Part shown: piece after piece, positions 21,472-29,330 of the stretch | Position numbering within the stretch: position 1 is the stretch's first letter | How the letters are laid out: every line of letters begins with the position of its first letter | Assembly: GCF_002797755.1 (NCBI RefSeq) | Contig: NZ_PGFI01000011.1 | Span: forward strand, 124,001-188,000 | DNA length: 64,000 nucleotides | From: Brevirhabdus pacifica | Lineage (GTDB): Bacteria > Pseudomonadota > Alphaproteobacteria > Rhodobacterales > Rhodobacteraceae | Direction: 5' to 3' | Made by a program: the position numbers and the translations under genes | Notes under the pieces: model-generated | What the model was told of the DNA's origin: nothing | The model's input: only the letters and a program-made list of their open reading frames with translations | Databases searched by the model: none

Positions 21472-23073
21472 ATGGCCTGGAACGAGGCAACAGCGCTTGC
21501 GCGCATCTACAAGCTCAAGGGGGAGGCGCCGAACTTTGATGTTCAGCGCTTCGAAGACTATTTCCGCCTCTATCAGGCGGACATGGCTATGCGCGCAGCG
21601 CAAAAGCAGCCCTCCACGCCGCCGCTGTTCAGCTTGCCGAGGAGCAAGGCCGTGGTGGTGGACACCGTCCAGATTTACGTCGGGATCACCAACTACGACG
21701 AGTTCCGGCTTGAGGAAGGCCGCGAGACGGAAGCCTCGCATGAGCGGGCCATGCGGCTGCTACACCTCTACTATAGCGCGGCGGACCGGGCGATTGAGAC
21801 ATCAGCAGCGCAGCGCGTCGACTTCCACAACGGACGCGTTCATGCGGTCGTCCTGGAGCCTGGAAAACAGGGCGTTACCCGCGATACACTGGCACAGGCC
21901 TTCGCATTTATCGAAGATTTCCAGCGGGTGGCAGACGCGGCGAACCGGGAGCTTGCCAAAAGTGAGTTCAGCGCGCGCTTCCGGATCGGTGTGGACGTCG
22001 GCACCTGCGTTGCCATCAACAACGGCACAGGTTGCGAACAAGAACCGATGTTCCTTGGCAGCGCTGCCAATCACGCCGCGAAGCTGGCTTTTGGCAAGGA
22101 GCCTGGCGTCTATGTATCCGACAGGGTGCGCGCCCTCTTGAAGCTTCAAGAGGTTGGCCTCAGCAACGAGTTCGTAAGGCTGTCGGACGCAGATATTGCC
22201 CTCAATACCGCTCGGCAAGATGCGAGCGGGCGCATGGTGTTCGGTGTCCAGGATCGTCAAGTCTATACTCAAGACGTTGTTGCTAGCTGGAAGGAGGAAA
22301 TCCGCCGCGGAGAATTTCCGGATTTCACCGATCCGAGTTTCAGCTTCTCCTACAGGGAGCCTCCACTCAGCAAGATCGACTACTCTGAGCTTTCTCCGAG
22401 CCGTTCGATCAGAATGCCCTTGGTCTCCATGTATGCCGACCTTTCGGGATATACCGACTACATCGACCGTGCGGTCGCCTCCGGGGGCATCCGTGACGCT
22501 GTTCGGGCGCTTCATGTTATCCGGTCAGAATTTCAGAACGTCGTCGAGAAAGACTTTGGCGGCAGAAAAGTCAGGTTCATTGGGGACTGCATTCATGCGC
22601 TTCTGGCTGAGGGAAGCCGTACCGAGACTGATAAGCGCCAAAGCGTTTCGACGGCCACGCAGTGTGCTGGCGGTCTGCACTCGTCCTTCGGACTGTGCAA
22701 ACGTGTTCTCGGAAATCTTGAGAGTCTCGGCTTGGCCATCGGATTGGAGCTTGGGCCGACACCGATTTCGCGCATCGGTATTCGCGGAGATCGGTCGGTC
22801 CGTGTGGCGTCCAGCATCGCTACCACGCGTTCGGAGCAGCTGCAGCGCGATTGCGAGGATAGCGGCGTCAAGCTTGGACCTCGCGCTCTGCGCGTCGCCC
22901 CAGTGGCGCTTGAAGACCTTCTCGACCAAGAAGGATATGCCGCCAGCCTGGACTACGATGATGTAGCGGTCTGCCTTTCGGTCGCTCCGGCGGCAGTAGC
23001 CAGCCCGAATTATGCGAGGGCTCACGTTCCCAGTCACGTCCCTCAGCCTCGGGCGCACTTCAAGCTGAAATGA
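21472..23073 (+). CDS. Two-domain class III nucleotide cyclase (PycC-like)
   Basis: 533 aa, soluble. The second half (about 312-460) is a cyclase domain with the first metal aspartate in YADLSGYT (Asp322) and the second in VRFIGDCIH (Asp372). The first half (about 55-225) has the same fold but lacks the aspartates at those places (VDFHNGRVH); instead it carries NHAAK at 200-204, which matches the Asn-x3-Arg transition-state pair of mammalian C2 domains with Lys for Arg. The two halves could therefore build one composite site within one chain. The product (cAMP, cCMP or cUMP) cannot be told. AGGAAG precedes the ATG. The stop overlaps the next start by four bases. Confidence 0.82.
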   Translation: MAWNEATALARIYKLKGEAPNFDVQRFEDYFRLYQADMAMRAAQKQPSTPPLFSLPRSKAVVVDTVQIYVGITNYDEFRLEEGRETEASHERAMRLLHLYYSAADRAIETSAAQRVDFHNGRVHAVVLEPGKQGVTRDTLAQAFAFIEDFQRVADAANRELAKSEFSARFRIGVDVGTCVAINNGTGCEQEPMFLGSAANHAAKLAFGKEPGVYVSDRVRALLKLQEVGLSNEFVRLSDADIALNTARQDASGRMVFGVQDRQVYTQDVVASWKEEIRRGEFPDFTDPSFSFSYREPPLSKIDYSELSPSRSIRMPLVSMYADLSGYTDYIDRAVASGGIRDAVRALHVIRSEFQNVVEKDFGGRKVRFIGDCIHALLAEGSRTETDKRQSVSTATQCAGGLHSSFGLCKRVLGNLESLGLAIGLELGPTPISRIGIRGDRSVRVASSIATTRSEQLQRDCEDSGVKLGPRALRVAPVALEDLLDQEGYAASLDYDDVAVCLSVAPAAVASPNYARAHVPSHVPQPRAHFKLK

Positions 23074-23867
23074 ATGCCGTCCAGCAACTGCTGCAGAGCG
23101 TACCAGAATGGGTGAGCATCAGGGAAAGGGGGCGAGAGACGGCAACCGTGCTGGCCTCGCCGCCCGGCGTCGGCGGCTCATTTCCTGGCGGGTTTTGGCT
23201 GAGGCTTGAAGTATCTGTGCATAACGGCGTCGCCGTCAGTGAGGTGCAGGACCAACGTCAGCTCCCTGACTTTTGTCTGGAACGACACATCAATCCTGAC
23301 AGCACGTTTTGCGTGTTCTTTCGCTCAGAGTATCCTCTGGAGGACGCAGAAGCCGCAAAGACGTGGTGGTCTTACCTCGCGGTTTATCTTGCAAATCAAG
23401 TCTATGCCAAGAAGCGAGGCATTTGGCCGTTAGGATCAGGTCTAAGCCACGCCGATGCAGCGCATATTCAGGTCAAGATGGAAGCGCTAGCGGAACCACT
23501 CGGGTGGAAGGATGATCTATGGCGGGCGATGTTTCGAGGCAAAGGGTGGCTGGCTGAGCGGCTGCCTCGCATTTCTAAGCAGCGCGACAGGGTTGTTAAT
23601 GCGCGTAGTCCGTGCCCGCGCGGCTGCACTTGGAAGCACAAACTGCTTCGGAAAAACTCCTGCCAGGTATCTTATTGCGAACCTGGCTGCAATCGAGCGC
23701 ACAAGCCCATCCTGCGAGCGGAATGCCCCAATCAACTGGTCATTGAGCACCTAATACTCTATGAGCATGAGCGGCAATGTATAGAAGCTCGAATAATCGA
23801 TACATTGAGAGCAAGAGATCGAATTTGTTGCGGCACGATGAAGCGCTGCGCACTTAAGTCAAACTGA
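23070..23867 (+). CDS. E2-like (ubiquitin-conjugating type) cysteine-rich protein
   Basis: 265 aa. Residues about 30-165 look like a prokaryotic E2 family member: ERHINPDSTFCVFF (71-84) carries a His-x-Asn motif with Cys81 eight residues after His73, as in E2 catalytic sites, then WWSYLAVYL and WPLGSGLSHADA, typical of bacterial E2-like proteins. The tail (182-260) has ten cysteines, with CPRGC and CQVSYCEPGC, suggesting zinc binding. I recall this two-part build as an E2-associated Cys-rich family but could not search. ATGA overlap with the cyclase gene implies one operon. It may modify or anchor the cyclase, as E1/E2 proteins do for CBASS cyclases; that is inference. Confidence 0.6.
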   Translation: MNAVQQLLQSVPEWVSIRERGRETATVLASPPGVGGSFPGGFWLRLEVSVHNGVAVSEVQDQRQLPDFCLERHINPDSTFCVFFRSEYPLEDAEAAKTWWSYLAVYLANQVYAKKRGIWPLGSGLSHADAAHIQVKMEALAEPLGWKDDLWRAMFRGKGWLAERLPRISKQRDRVVNARSPCPRGCTWKHKLLRKNSCQVSYCEPGCNRAHKPILRAECPNQLVIEHLILYEHERQCIEARIIDTLRARDRICCGTMKRCALKSN

Positions 23868-24005
23868 GTTTCTAGGATGCTCCAGCTGGCAGTGTCCCGC
23901 TTATCGAGCGCTTGCGATGACCTCAATGCTTCACTCGATTGCGAAACAATGGTCTCGTGATAAGAATCTAATCCATTGGGTCGATATCCTTGATGTCTGC
24001 TTTCG

Positions 24006-24026
24006 GAGTGCTGCAATGCAGCACTC
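24006..24026. repeat. Perfect 10-bp palindrome after the cargo operon
   Basis: GAGTGCTGCA and TGCAGCACTC around a single A. With no T-run it is a weak terminator candidate; it could be a protein site. Confidence 0.6.
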
Positions 24027-24269
24027 GGAGTATTGCTGAACGGCAGCTTTGGGCCGTTCAAGACTTCGAGACTGCTCTGGCATCTCCACCGTCCGCTTGG
24101 AATTGAAGAAGCGGGGGAGCAAATAGCAATCGGTGCTGAAGCTGCGACTTTAGCCGATCTAGGTTAGTTGCGCGTGGCAATGCCGAGGGACGGGTTCATG
24201 CTCAGAACAGCGTTCGAGCAGAGCGAAGGCAACGGCTGCTAGAGAATGTTTCATACGCGTTATTATGCC

Positions 24270-24343
24270 GTCCGCCCTGTCCGCCGCTGTCCGCCGCCTT
24301 GTTCAACAGGGGTTGAGGGCGGACAGGGGCGGACAGGGCGGAC
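24270..24343. repeat. Mirrored triple GTCCGCC / GGCGGAC repeat (26-bp stem)
   Basis: GTCCGCC begins at 24,270, 24,279 and 24,289; its complement GGCGGAC begins at 24,318, 24,328 and 24,337. The spacings (9,10 and 10,9) mirror each other, giving a stem of 26 bp with one mismatch and a loop of about 22 bases. It ends five bases from the stop of the primase gene. It may be a cis-acting replication region like P4 crr, or an unusual terminator. Confidence 0.75.
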
Positions 24344-24348
24344 AGCGG

Positions 24349-26505
24349 TTAGGCTTGTTTCACCTCGATAAGGCGGCGGCGGTCTTTGCCGCTGCGGGTA
24401 TGGGTGACGCTGATCCCGTAGGAGCGTAGCAGCGGCGCGACGCGGCGGAGCTCTGTGCCGAAGGGCGCGGGCTGGCGCGGAAAGGCGTCGCTGCCCTCGG
24501 TGAGAGCAGGGTAGCGCTTGCGCAGATGCGCGATGAGATCCGCGGCTGTTCCCTGCCATTCTCCGGCGCTCTGGGCCATCGTTAGGATCGCGCTGGCGAC
24601 GGGGTTGCTCTCAACCGCCGCTTCCTCGGCTTCCCGCCGGTTCGCGCCGTAGGTCCGCAGAAACGCCCCGTGAGTCCAGCCAAGCGTTTCTTCGGCCGCA
24701 GACACCCATTTTGCGAAGTCGGCCATTCTCGGGCGCTCTGAGAGCCTCACAGAGGGTAATGCGGACAAAGCCCCCGATGCCGCCGTCAGCAGCGCGCCCA
24801 GAATCGAAGGCCGCGCGGCCTCGAAGCGCTGCCAGAACTCCGCCTCGTATTCCCGCCTGGTCTCCGAGATCACCGGCAGGTTGAGCGTGATGGCCCGGTC
24901 GGCCAGGTCCGGCCGCTCTGCGAGCTCCGGGATCCCGTTGAGGATGATCGGCCGCGTCGCCTTGAAGAGCACCTCGTCCGCGTCGCTGTGGAGCTTGCGA
25001 GTGGCAAAGCCGCCGCCGGTGGCGAGCCGGCAGAGCGCGTCCGCCATGGCGGGCTTGATCCGCGACAGGTTGTCGAAGGCCAGCACATGCCCGTTCTGCG
25101 CCGCGATCATCAGATCCCGCTCGTCCCCGGGGAAGCTGCGGCTGTCGAGCTCCGCCGGATCGATCAGCCGGCGCAGAACCTTGGCGGTGGTGCTCTTGGC
25201 GCTGCCTTGCTCGCCGGTGAGGATCAGGAGCGGGTAGGGGCCTTGGGAGCGCAGCGCGCCCAGAAGCCACGCCACGATCAGTCGGAAGTCGTCATCGCTC
25301 CTGACGTTCACGAAGGGGCGCAGCTGGTCGAGGCCGCCACCTTGCCGAACCGGCTGGGGCAGGGCGGCCATGCCGGGAGACCGGCGGAAGCGCGGCGTGC
25401 CCATCGGCGCCTGGCGCCAGCCTGTGGCGTCCACTTGGATCACCGACCAGTCGGGTCCGCCCAGGTCCAGCGCGAAGCCCTCCTCCGTTTCGCCCAGGCG
25501 CAGGAAGACCGGATGCGCCTCCCCCTCGAAGAGCGCCTGGCCGACATACTGCCGCGCCAGGTCTTCGAGCTTGGCGGCGGACGGAGTCTTTCCCGTCGCC
25601 TGATAATGCTCATAGGCCAGGAGCCGCCGGAAGGCGCCGCTGTCGAGCGCGAAGGTTTCTTTGTGCGCCCCACGCCGTATAGTGGCGAAGGGGGTCTTGT
25701 CCGGGCTATGCCAGAGCTCGGCCTCCACGAAGAGGGGCGCCTCGCCGGGATCCTCAGCGGGCTGGCTATCCCTAGGAATTGTCCGCTCCTCCCCTAGGGT
25801 ATGGGCGATAAGGCGGTTCACCTCCGCCGTGCCCCAGCCGGTCGCGATGGCATCGGCGGCGTCCCAGCCTACCTCTATAGGGATCTCGCCTCCCGTCCCT
25901 ATGGCCGTATCCGCTATCCCTATAGGGGCAGGACCCTCCTCTGCGCCTGTAGAGGTGCCGCCTATCCCTATAGGGGTATCCGGGGCGGCAGCAGCCCCTC
26001 TGCTCCCCCTATAGGGGGATATCCCCTGTAGGAACGTCTCCGAGATCGGCGCGATGGCCACCCGGGTACCGTATCCCCCATAGAGGGCCCCCGCGATGGC
26101 GTCCGCGTAGTTCCGCCCCGGCGCATCATGATCCGGCCAGATCACCACCCGCCGCCCCCGGAGAGGCGCGAGGTCGGTCTTCCGGCTCGCATTCGCCCCG
26201 CCGAAGGTGGTGGTGGCGACATAGCCCAGCTCCGCCAGAGCATCGGCGCATTTCTCGCCCTCGGTCACGATCACCACCCGCTCTGGAGAGGCCGCCAGCA
26301 ATTCCGGCAGCCGGTAGAGGGGGCGCTTCTCCGGCGCCGTCCAGCTTTGGCTCTCCACCGTGTAGGGGATGAAGAACTTGCCCCCGCCGCGCTCGTAGCG
26401 GTTGGCGATCATCACCAGCTCGCCAGCCGCATCCCGGTAAAGGTGCTGGCGCGTGGGTGCGCCAGCTTTGGGGTGTCGCAGGGCCTGCACTGCCTCAGGT
26501 GTCAT
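24349..26505 (-). CDS. TOPRIM primase / ATPase replication protein
   Basis: 718 aa. The N-terminal part has a TOPRIM domain: VTEGEKCADAL (Glu82) and WPDHDAPG (Asp125, Asp127). A low-complexity linker (about 139-245) follows, then an ATPase core with Walker A LTGEQGSAKSTTAK near residue 425 and FDNLSRIK downstream. This domain order is that of satellite and plasmid primase-helicases such as P4 alpha. It would start and unwind DNA when the element replicates. The ATG at 26505 overlaps the stop of the previous gene (ATGA); longer frames are out-of-frame reading of that gene. The linker coincides with the palindrome cluster. Confidence 0.8.
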   Translation of the reverse strand: MTPEAVQALRHPKAGAPTRQHLYRDAAGELVMIANRYERGGGKFFIPYTVESQSWTAPEKRPLYRLPELLAASPERVVIVTEGEKCADALAELGYVATTTFGGANASRKTDLAPLRGRRVVIWPDHDAPGRNYADAIAGALYGGYGTRVAIAPISETFLQGISPYRGSRGAAAAPDTPIGIGGTSTGAEEGPAPIGIADTAIGTGGEIPIEVGWDAADAIATGWGTAEVNRLIAHTLGEERTIPRDSQPAEDPGEAPLFVEAELWHSPDKTPFATIRRGAHKETFALDSGAFRRLLAYEHYQATGKTPSAAKLEDLARQYVGQALFEGEAHPVFLRLGETEEGFALDLGGPDWSVIQVDATGWRQAPMGTPRFRRSPGMAALPQPVRQGGGLDQLRPFVNVRSDDDFRLIVAWLLGALRSQGPYPLLILTGEQGSAKSTTAKVLRRLIDPAELDSRSFPGDERDLMIAAQNGHVLAFDNLSRIKPAMADALCRLATGGGFATRKLHSDADEVLFKATRPIILNGIPELAERPDLADRAITLNLPVISETRREYEAEFWQRFEAARPSILGALLTAASGALSALPSVRLSERPRMADFAKWVSAAEETLGWTHGAFLRTYGANRREAEEAAVESNPVASAILTMAQSAGEWQGTAADLIAHLRKRYPALTEGSDAFPRQPAPFGTELRRVAPLLRSYGISVTHTRSGKDRRRLIEVKQA
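25770..26087. repeat. Cluster of CCCTATAGGG-type palindromes inside the primase gene
   Basis: CCCTATAGGGG occurs at 25,918 and 25,966, and the perfect 14-bp palindrome CCCCCTATAGGGGG at 26,005-26,018. Degenerate copies lie at about 25,770, 25,791, 25,875, 25,896, 25,945, 26,022 and 26,074. They encode a poor Pro-Ile-Gly-rich linker, so the DNA rather than the protein seems to be selected. Candidate origin or replication-protein binding sites. Confidence 0.75.
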
Positions 26506-26813
26506 TGCTGCCCCCATTCCTGGCTGAGCGCCCGGGCGGCGGCGCCCTGGCTGATGCCGTTGAGATAGGCATAAAGGCTCACCGGATCGCCCCCGGTATC
26601 GCCAGTGGCGAAGTCGGCCCAGCGGCCGTTGACCACGTTGATCTTGAATGAGCCGGCGCGGCGGTCGGCCCGGCGCGGGTTGCGCGCCACCCATTCTTGG
26701 CCCCGCAGGCGCCCCTCGGGCAGCCAGGAGGCCAGGAGGCTCGGGTAGCGCGCCAGACAGGCGAGGTTCACGGCAGCGAAGAAGACGCTGCGGGGTTGAC
26801 GTTGCGCGCTCAT
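26502..26813 (-). CDS. Small primase-associated protein (zinc-finger-like domain without cysteines)
   Basis: 103 aa. The central part GSFKINVVNGRWADFATGD and GGDPVSLYAYL resembles the N-terminal DNA-binding domain found before TOPRIM domains in mobile-element primases, here as a separate protein. It overlaps the primase start by four bases and the AlpA-like stop by four bases, so the three are translated as one unit. I infer it helps the primase bind DNA. Confidence 0.7.
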   Translation of the reverse strand: MSAQRQPRSVFFAAVNLACLARYPSLLASWLPEGRLRGQEWVARNPRRADRRAGSFKINVVNGRWADFATGDTGGDPVSLYAYLNGISQGAAARALSQEWGQQ

Positions 26814-27019
26814 AGCTCGGTCACCTCCCGCTCACGCGAGGTCTCGAAGGTCTCCACGTCCGCCAGCCGGTAGCGAACGAGCCGGCCGACTTTGATGTAG
26901 GTCAGCGGGTAGCGCTTGGTGCAGCGCCAGGTCGCGAGCGTGGTGGTCGAGACCCCCAGGCGCGCCGCCACGTCCTGGGGCGTGAACAGCGGCTCGGGTT
27001 TTGGGATATTCTTCAGCAT
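26810..27019 (-). CDS. AlpA-type helix-turn-helix regulator / excisionase
   Basis: 69 aa. LFTPQDVAARLGVSTTTLATWR is a MerR-like winged helix start and YIKVGRLVRYRLADVETF is the usual end of the AlpA/excisionase family (the middle is short). In P4-like elements AlpA activates integrase or helps excision. AGGAG lies 7 bases before the ATG, inside one arm of an inverted repeat. Confidence 0.85.
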   Translation of the reverse strand: MLKNIPKPEPLFTPQDVAARLGVSTTTLATWRCTKRYPLTYIKVGRLVRYRLADVETFETSREREVTEL

Positions 27020-27026
27020 TTACAGC

Positions 27027-27059
27027 TCCTTTCAGCTGATTTGGTTAATGCTGAAAGGA
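27027..27059. promoter_or_regulatory. 10-bp inverted repeat over the ribosome site of the alpA-like gene
   Basis: TCCTTTCAGC (27,027-27,036) and GCTGAAAGGA (27,050-27,059) are exact complements. Read on the minus strand the arm nearest the gene contains AGGAG, so the repeat may be an operator, an RNA hairpin that hides the ribosome site, or both. Confidence 0.6.
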
Positions 27060-27152
27060 TCGCAGACAGCTGCAGCCATCTGCCATTGCTGTGTCGAGCC
27101 GCCTTTTCCGCCCCATAGGAAAAAGTTGGTCTCTAATCGCTACGGAAACAAC

Positions 27153-27950
27153 CTATGGTTGCTTTCGAATGTTCTCGATAGCTGTTCCTGCCAAGCTCGA
27201 TGCTATTGTGCTGTCGAGGCGTGTCACGATCTCGAATAGAGCCTCTGCGGGTTTGCTGTCATAGCCGCCGATCTCGTGGCGATAGCGGCCGCGGATGTAC
27301 GGGATCTCAGAATAGCGCTCCCAGAGGGGGCGGAAGGCACGTGCTGCCTCTTCGAGGGCATGATTTTTCGGCGTTAGTTTCTTGGGCTTGCTGTTTATCG
27401 TCTCGACGAACTCCAAAGCCCGCGCCCGCACCTCTTCTTCCTCTTCGTGCTCACCCGGGAGTGGGATGAGCTGTTCCACAGCCGCTTCGAGCGCTGAGGC
27501 AAGCTGGTGAAGTGCCTCGAGCTGCGTCTTTGGGCCAGATTGGGAGATGGCGGCGCGATATGCTTGCTGAGCAGCAGAGAGGTGATCGCTTCTCGCCACG
27601 TAGTCCGCCAGACTGGAGGTGAGCCCTCGACTTGCCAGATCGCTCTTGCTGAGTTGTCGCAGTGATTCAGCCAATCGTCTGGCCCCGAGACCGGCGCCGA
27701 TGAAATGAACACCGGAAAACTTGAGCAACCGATCTTTGCCAGAAAGCTTTAGCCATTTACCTTTCACGAACGCCTTCCCGGTTTCAATGACGCCCCTAAG
27801 AAGTTCGATCTGGTCGGGTTCACGGTCGAAGCGCTGTGCAAATTGTTCGAGGAACTCCGTAGAGTAGATCGCACAGAGATCAACCGATAGGTCTTTGCTG
27901 TGGAGCAACCGCTGCCAAGGTTCACTCGCCTGCTTCGTTTTTCGGCCCAT
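27153..27950 (-). CDS. Hypothetical protein beside the integrase
   Basis: 265 aa from the ATG at 27950 (MGRKTKQASEP); an ATG 24 bases further out is also possible. Mostly helical and charged, with a Glu-rich stretch (EHEEEEEVRARAL) near the middle. I do not recognise a domain. The start lies inside the end of the integrase gene (about 29 bases overlap), so it is probably co-expressed with it. Confidence 0.6.
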   Translation of the reverse strand: MGRKTKQASEPWQRLLHSKDLSVDLCAIYSTEFLEQFAQRFDREPDQIELLRGVIETGKAFVKGKWLKLSGKDRLLKFSGVHFIGAGLGARRLAESLRQLSKSDLASRGLTSSLADYVARSDHLSAAQQAYRAAISQSGPKTQLEALHQLASALEAAVEQLIPLPGEHEEEEEVRARALEFVETINSKPKKLTPKNHALEEAARAFRPLWERYSEIPYIRGRYRHEIGGYDSKPAEALFEIVTRLDSTIASSLAGTAIENIRKQP

Positions 27951-29109
27951 CTGTTGTTGCTCCCGCATAGCCAAGCATCGCCTCGGTGGCCTTGTTCACA
28001 GAGTCTCGAACGGGATCAAGGTTGAGCCGGGCATAGATGGCGGTGGATTGCTGGCTGCGGTGACCCAGGGACTTGCCGATGATGTAGCTGTTAGCGCCGG
28101 TGGCGGCCTGCCAACTGCCCAGGGTGCGGCGCAGATCGTGGATTCGTAAATCGCTGATCCCCGCCTCCTTCAGGATGCGCGCCCAGGCCTTCTTGGGGTC
28201 CGCCAGGTGCCCCTTGGCGCCGCTGCCGGGAAAGACCCAGGGGCTCAGCGAGTGCAGCTTGCGCTCCTTGAGGATCTCCAGCGCTTGGGGCGAGAGATGT
28301 ACGATCTGCGGCTCGTCGTTCTTGGTCTGAGGAATGCGCCAGGTCGCATCGCGGAAGTTGATCTCGTCCCAGCGCATTGCCAGCGTGTTCGACTTCCGCG
28401 CACCGGTCAGCAGCGAGATCATGAAGAAGTCGCGCGCCGCCTCGTTGGGCTCGCTCGCCAGGGCCGCGAAGAACCGCGGCAGCTCCTCGGGCTGCAGGAA
28501 CCGGTCGCGGCTCCTCTCGCGGAACTTCTTGATGCCAGTGGCCGGGTTCTGCCCCTCCCAGCCCCAGTCGGCAGCCTTATTGAAGATCGAGCGGATCCGC
28601 TCCAACAGCCGGTTGGCCTGGTAGATCCCGCTCTCCTTGCCGATCTTGGCATGCAGCCGCTCCACCTCCGGCTTCTCGATGCTGGAGATCTTGCGCTTGA
28701 ACCAGTGGCTGAGAAACTTCTTCACCTCGCGCTCGTCATAGGCCCAGGAGCGCTTATGCACTTTCGAGTGCTTCTCTAGGTACTCGGTGAAGAGCGCGCC
28801 GAAGGTCATCTCGTCCCGCACCGCCCGCTTGGCCTTCTGCGGGTTCTGTCCCATCGCGATCTCGCCCTTGGCCTTTGCCGCCAGCCGCCGCGCGTTCTCC
28901 ACGGTCAGGTCGGGGAACTTGCCCAGCCCCAGGCGCTCGGGCCGGCCGTCGATCCGCTTGTAGAGGTAGAAGGTCTTGCTGCCGGCCGCCGTCACCGCCA
29001 GCACCAGCCCCCGCTCCTTGGTGTCGTAGTAGTAATCGCGCTTGCCCTTGGGCGCCGGCTCAGCGGCGGTGAGCGCCGCCTTGGTAAAGTTGATCTCTCT
29101 GCTCGCCAC
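27922..29109 (-). CDS. P4-type tyrosine integrase
   Basis: 395 aa from a GTG with GGGGGAG 5 bases upstream (another in-frame GTG lies 21 bases out). The N-terminal DUF4102-type domain (YYYDTKERGLVLAVT, GLGKFPDLTVENAR) is typical of tRNA-integrating P4-like integrases. The catalytic set is visible: Arg in TGARKSNTLAMRW, HDLRR, GHRSQQSTAIYARL with the nucleophilic Tyr. It lies at the right end of element 1 and reads inward; it should recombine the 49-bp tRNA-fMet repeats. Confidence 0.95.
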   Translation of the reverse strand: MASREINFTKAALTAAEPAPKGKRDYYYDTKERGLVLAVTAAGSKTFYLYKRIDGRPERLGLGKFPDLTVENARRLAAKAKGEIAMGQNPQKAKRAVRDEMTFGALFTEYLEKHSKVHKRSWAYDEREVKKFLSHWFKRKISSIEKPEVERLHAKIGKESGIYQANRLLERIRSIFNKAADWGWEGQNPATGIKKFRERSRDRFLQPEELPRFFAALASEPNEAARDFFMISLLTGARKSNTLAMRWDEINFRDATWRIPQTKNDEPQIVHLSPQALEILKERKLHSLSPWVFPGSGAKGHLADPKKAWARILKEAGISDLRIHDLRRTLGSWQAATGANSYIIGKSLGHRSQQSTAIYARLNLDPVRDSVNKATEAMLGYAGATTDGPKNEAGE

Positions 29110-29281
29110 GTCTCTCCCCCTTTGCCTCACAGTACAACGATGGTGCTACACCGGTGCTACGCTGGAGCGCGAAAATGGGCAAGATGAAGATGCTTCGAGC
29201 AATCTCGAAGCGACGCTAAATGCCATGTATGGCTGGATTAAGGGGCAAGCGGCGAACTGCAGCAAAATACGGGCCGTGAGA

Positions 29282-29330
29282 CTCATAACCTGAAGGTCGT
29301 AGGTTCAAATCCTACTCCCGCAACCAACTT
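29282..29330 (+). repeat. Attachment repeat, right end of element 1
   Basis: 49 bases identical to the 3' part of tRNA-fMet at 19,072. No 5' half of a tRNA precedes it, so it is a remnant and not a gene. Its last 16 bases are also the start of the element 2 repeat. Confidence 0.93.

Larger units (their letters stand above)
23868..24348. other. Gene-free region with hairpins
   Basis: About 480 bases. It holds a perfect 10-bp inverted repeat around one base (24,006-24,026), a second hairpin GAACGGC/GCCGTTC at about 24,036-24,057, and the large GGCGGAC repeat listed below. No gene is supported. Confidence 0.5.

Noticed and set aside
29282..29330. Second tRNA-fMet gene
   Set aside because: Only the 3' 49 bases are present; no D-arm or 5' acceptor strand precedes them, so it is an attachment-site remnant.
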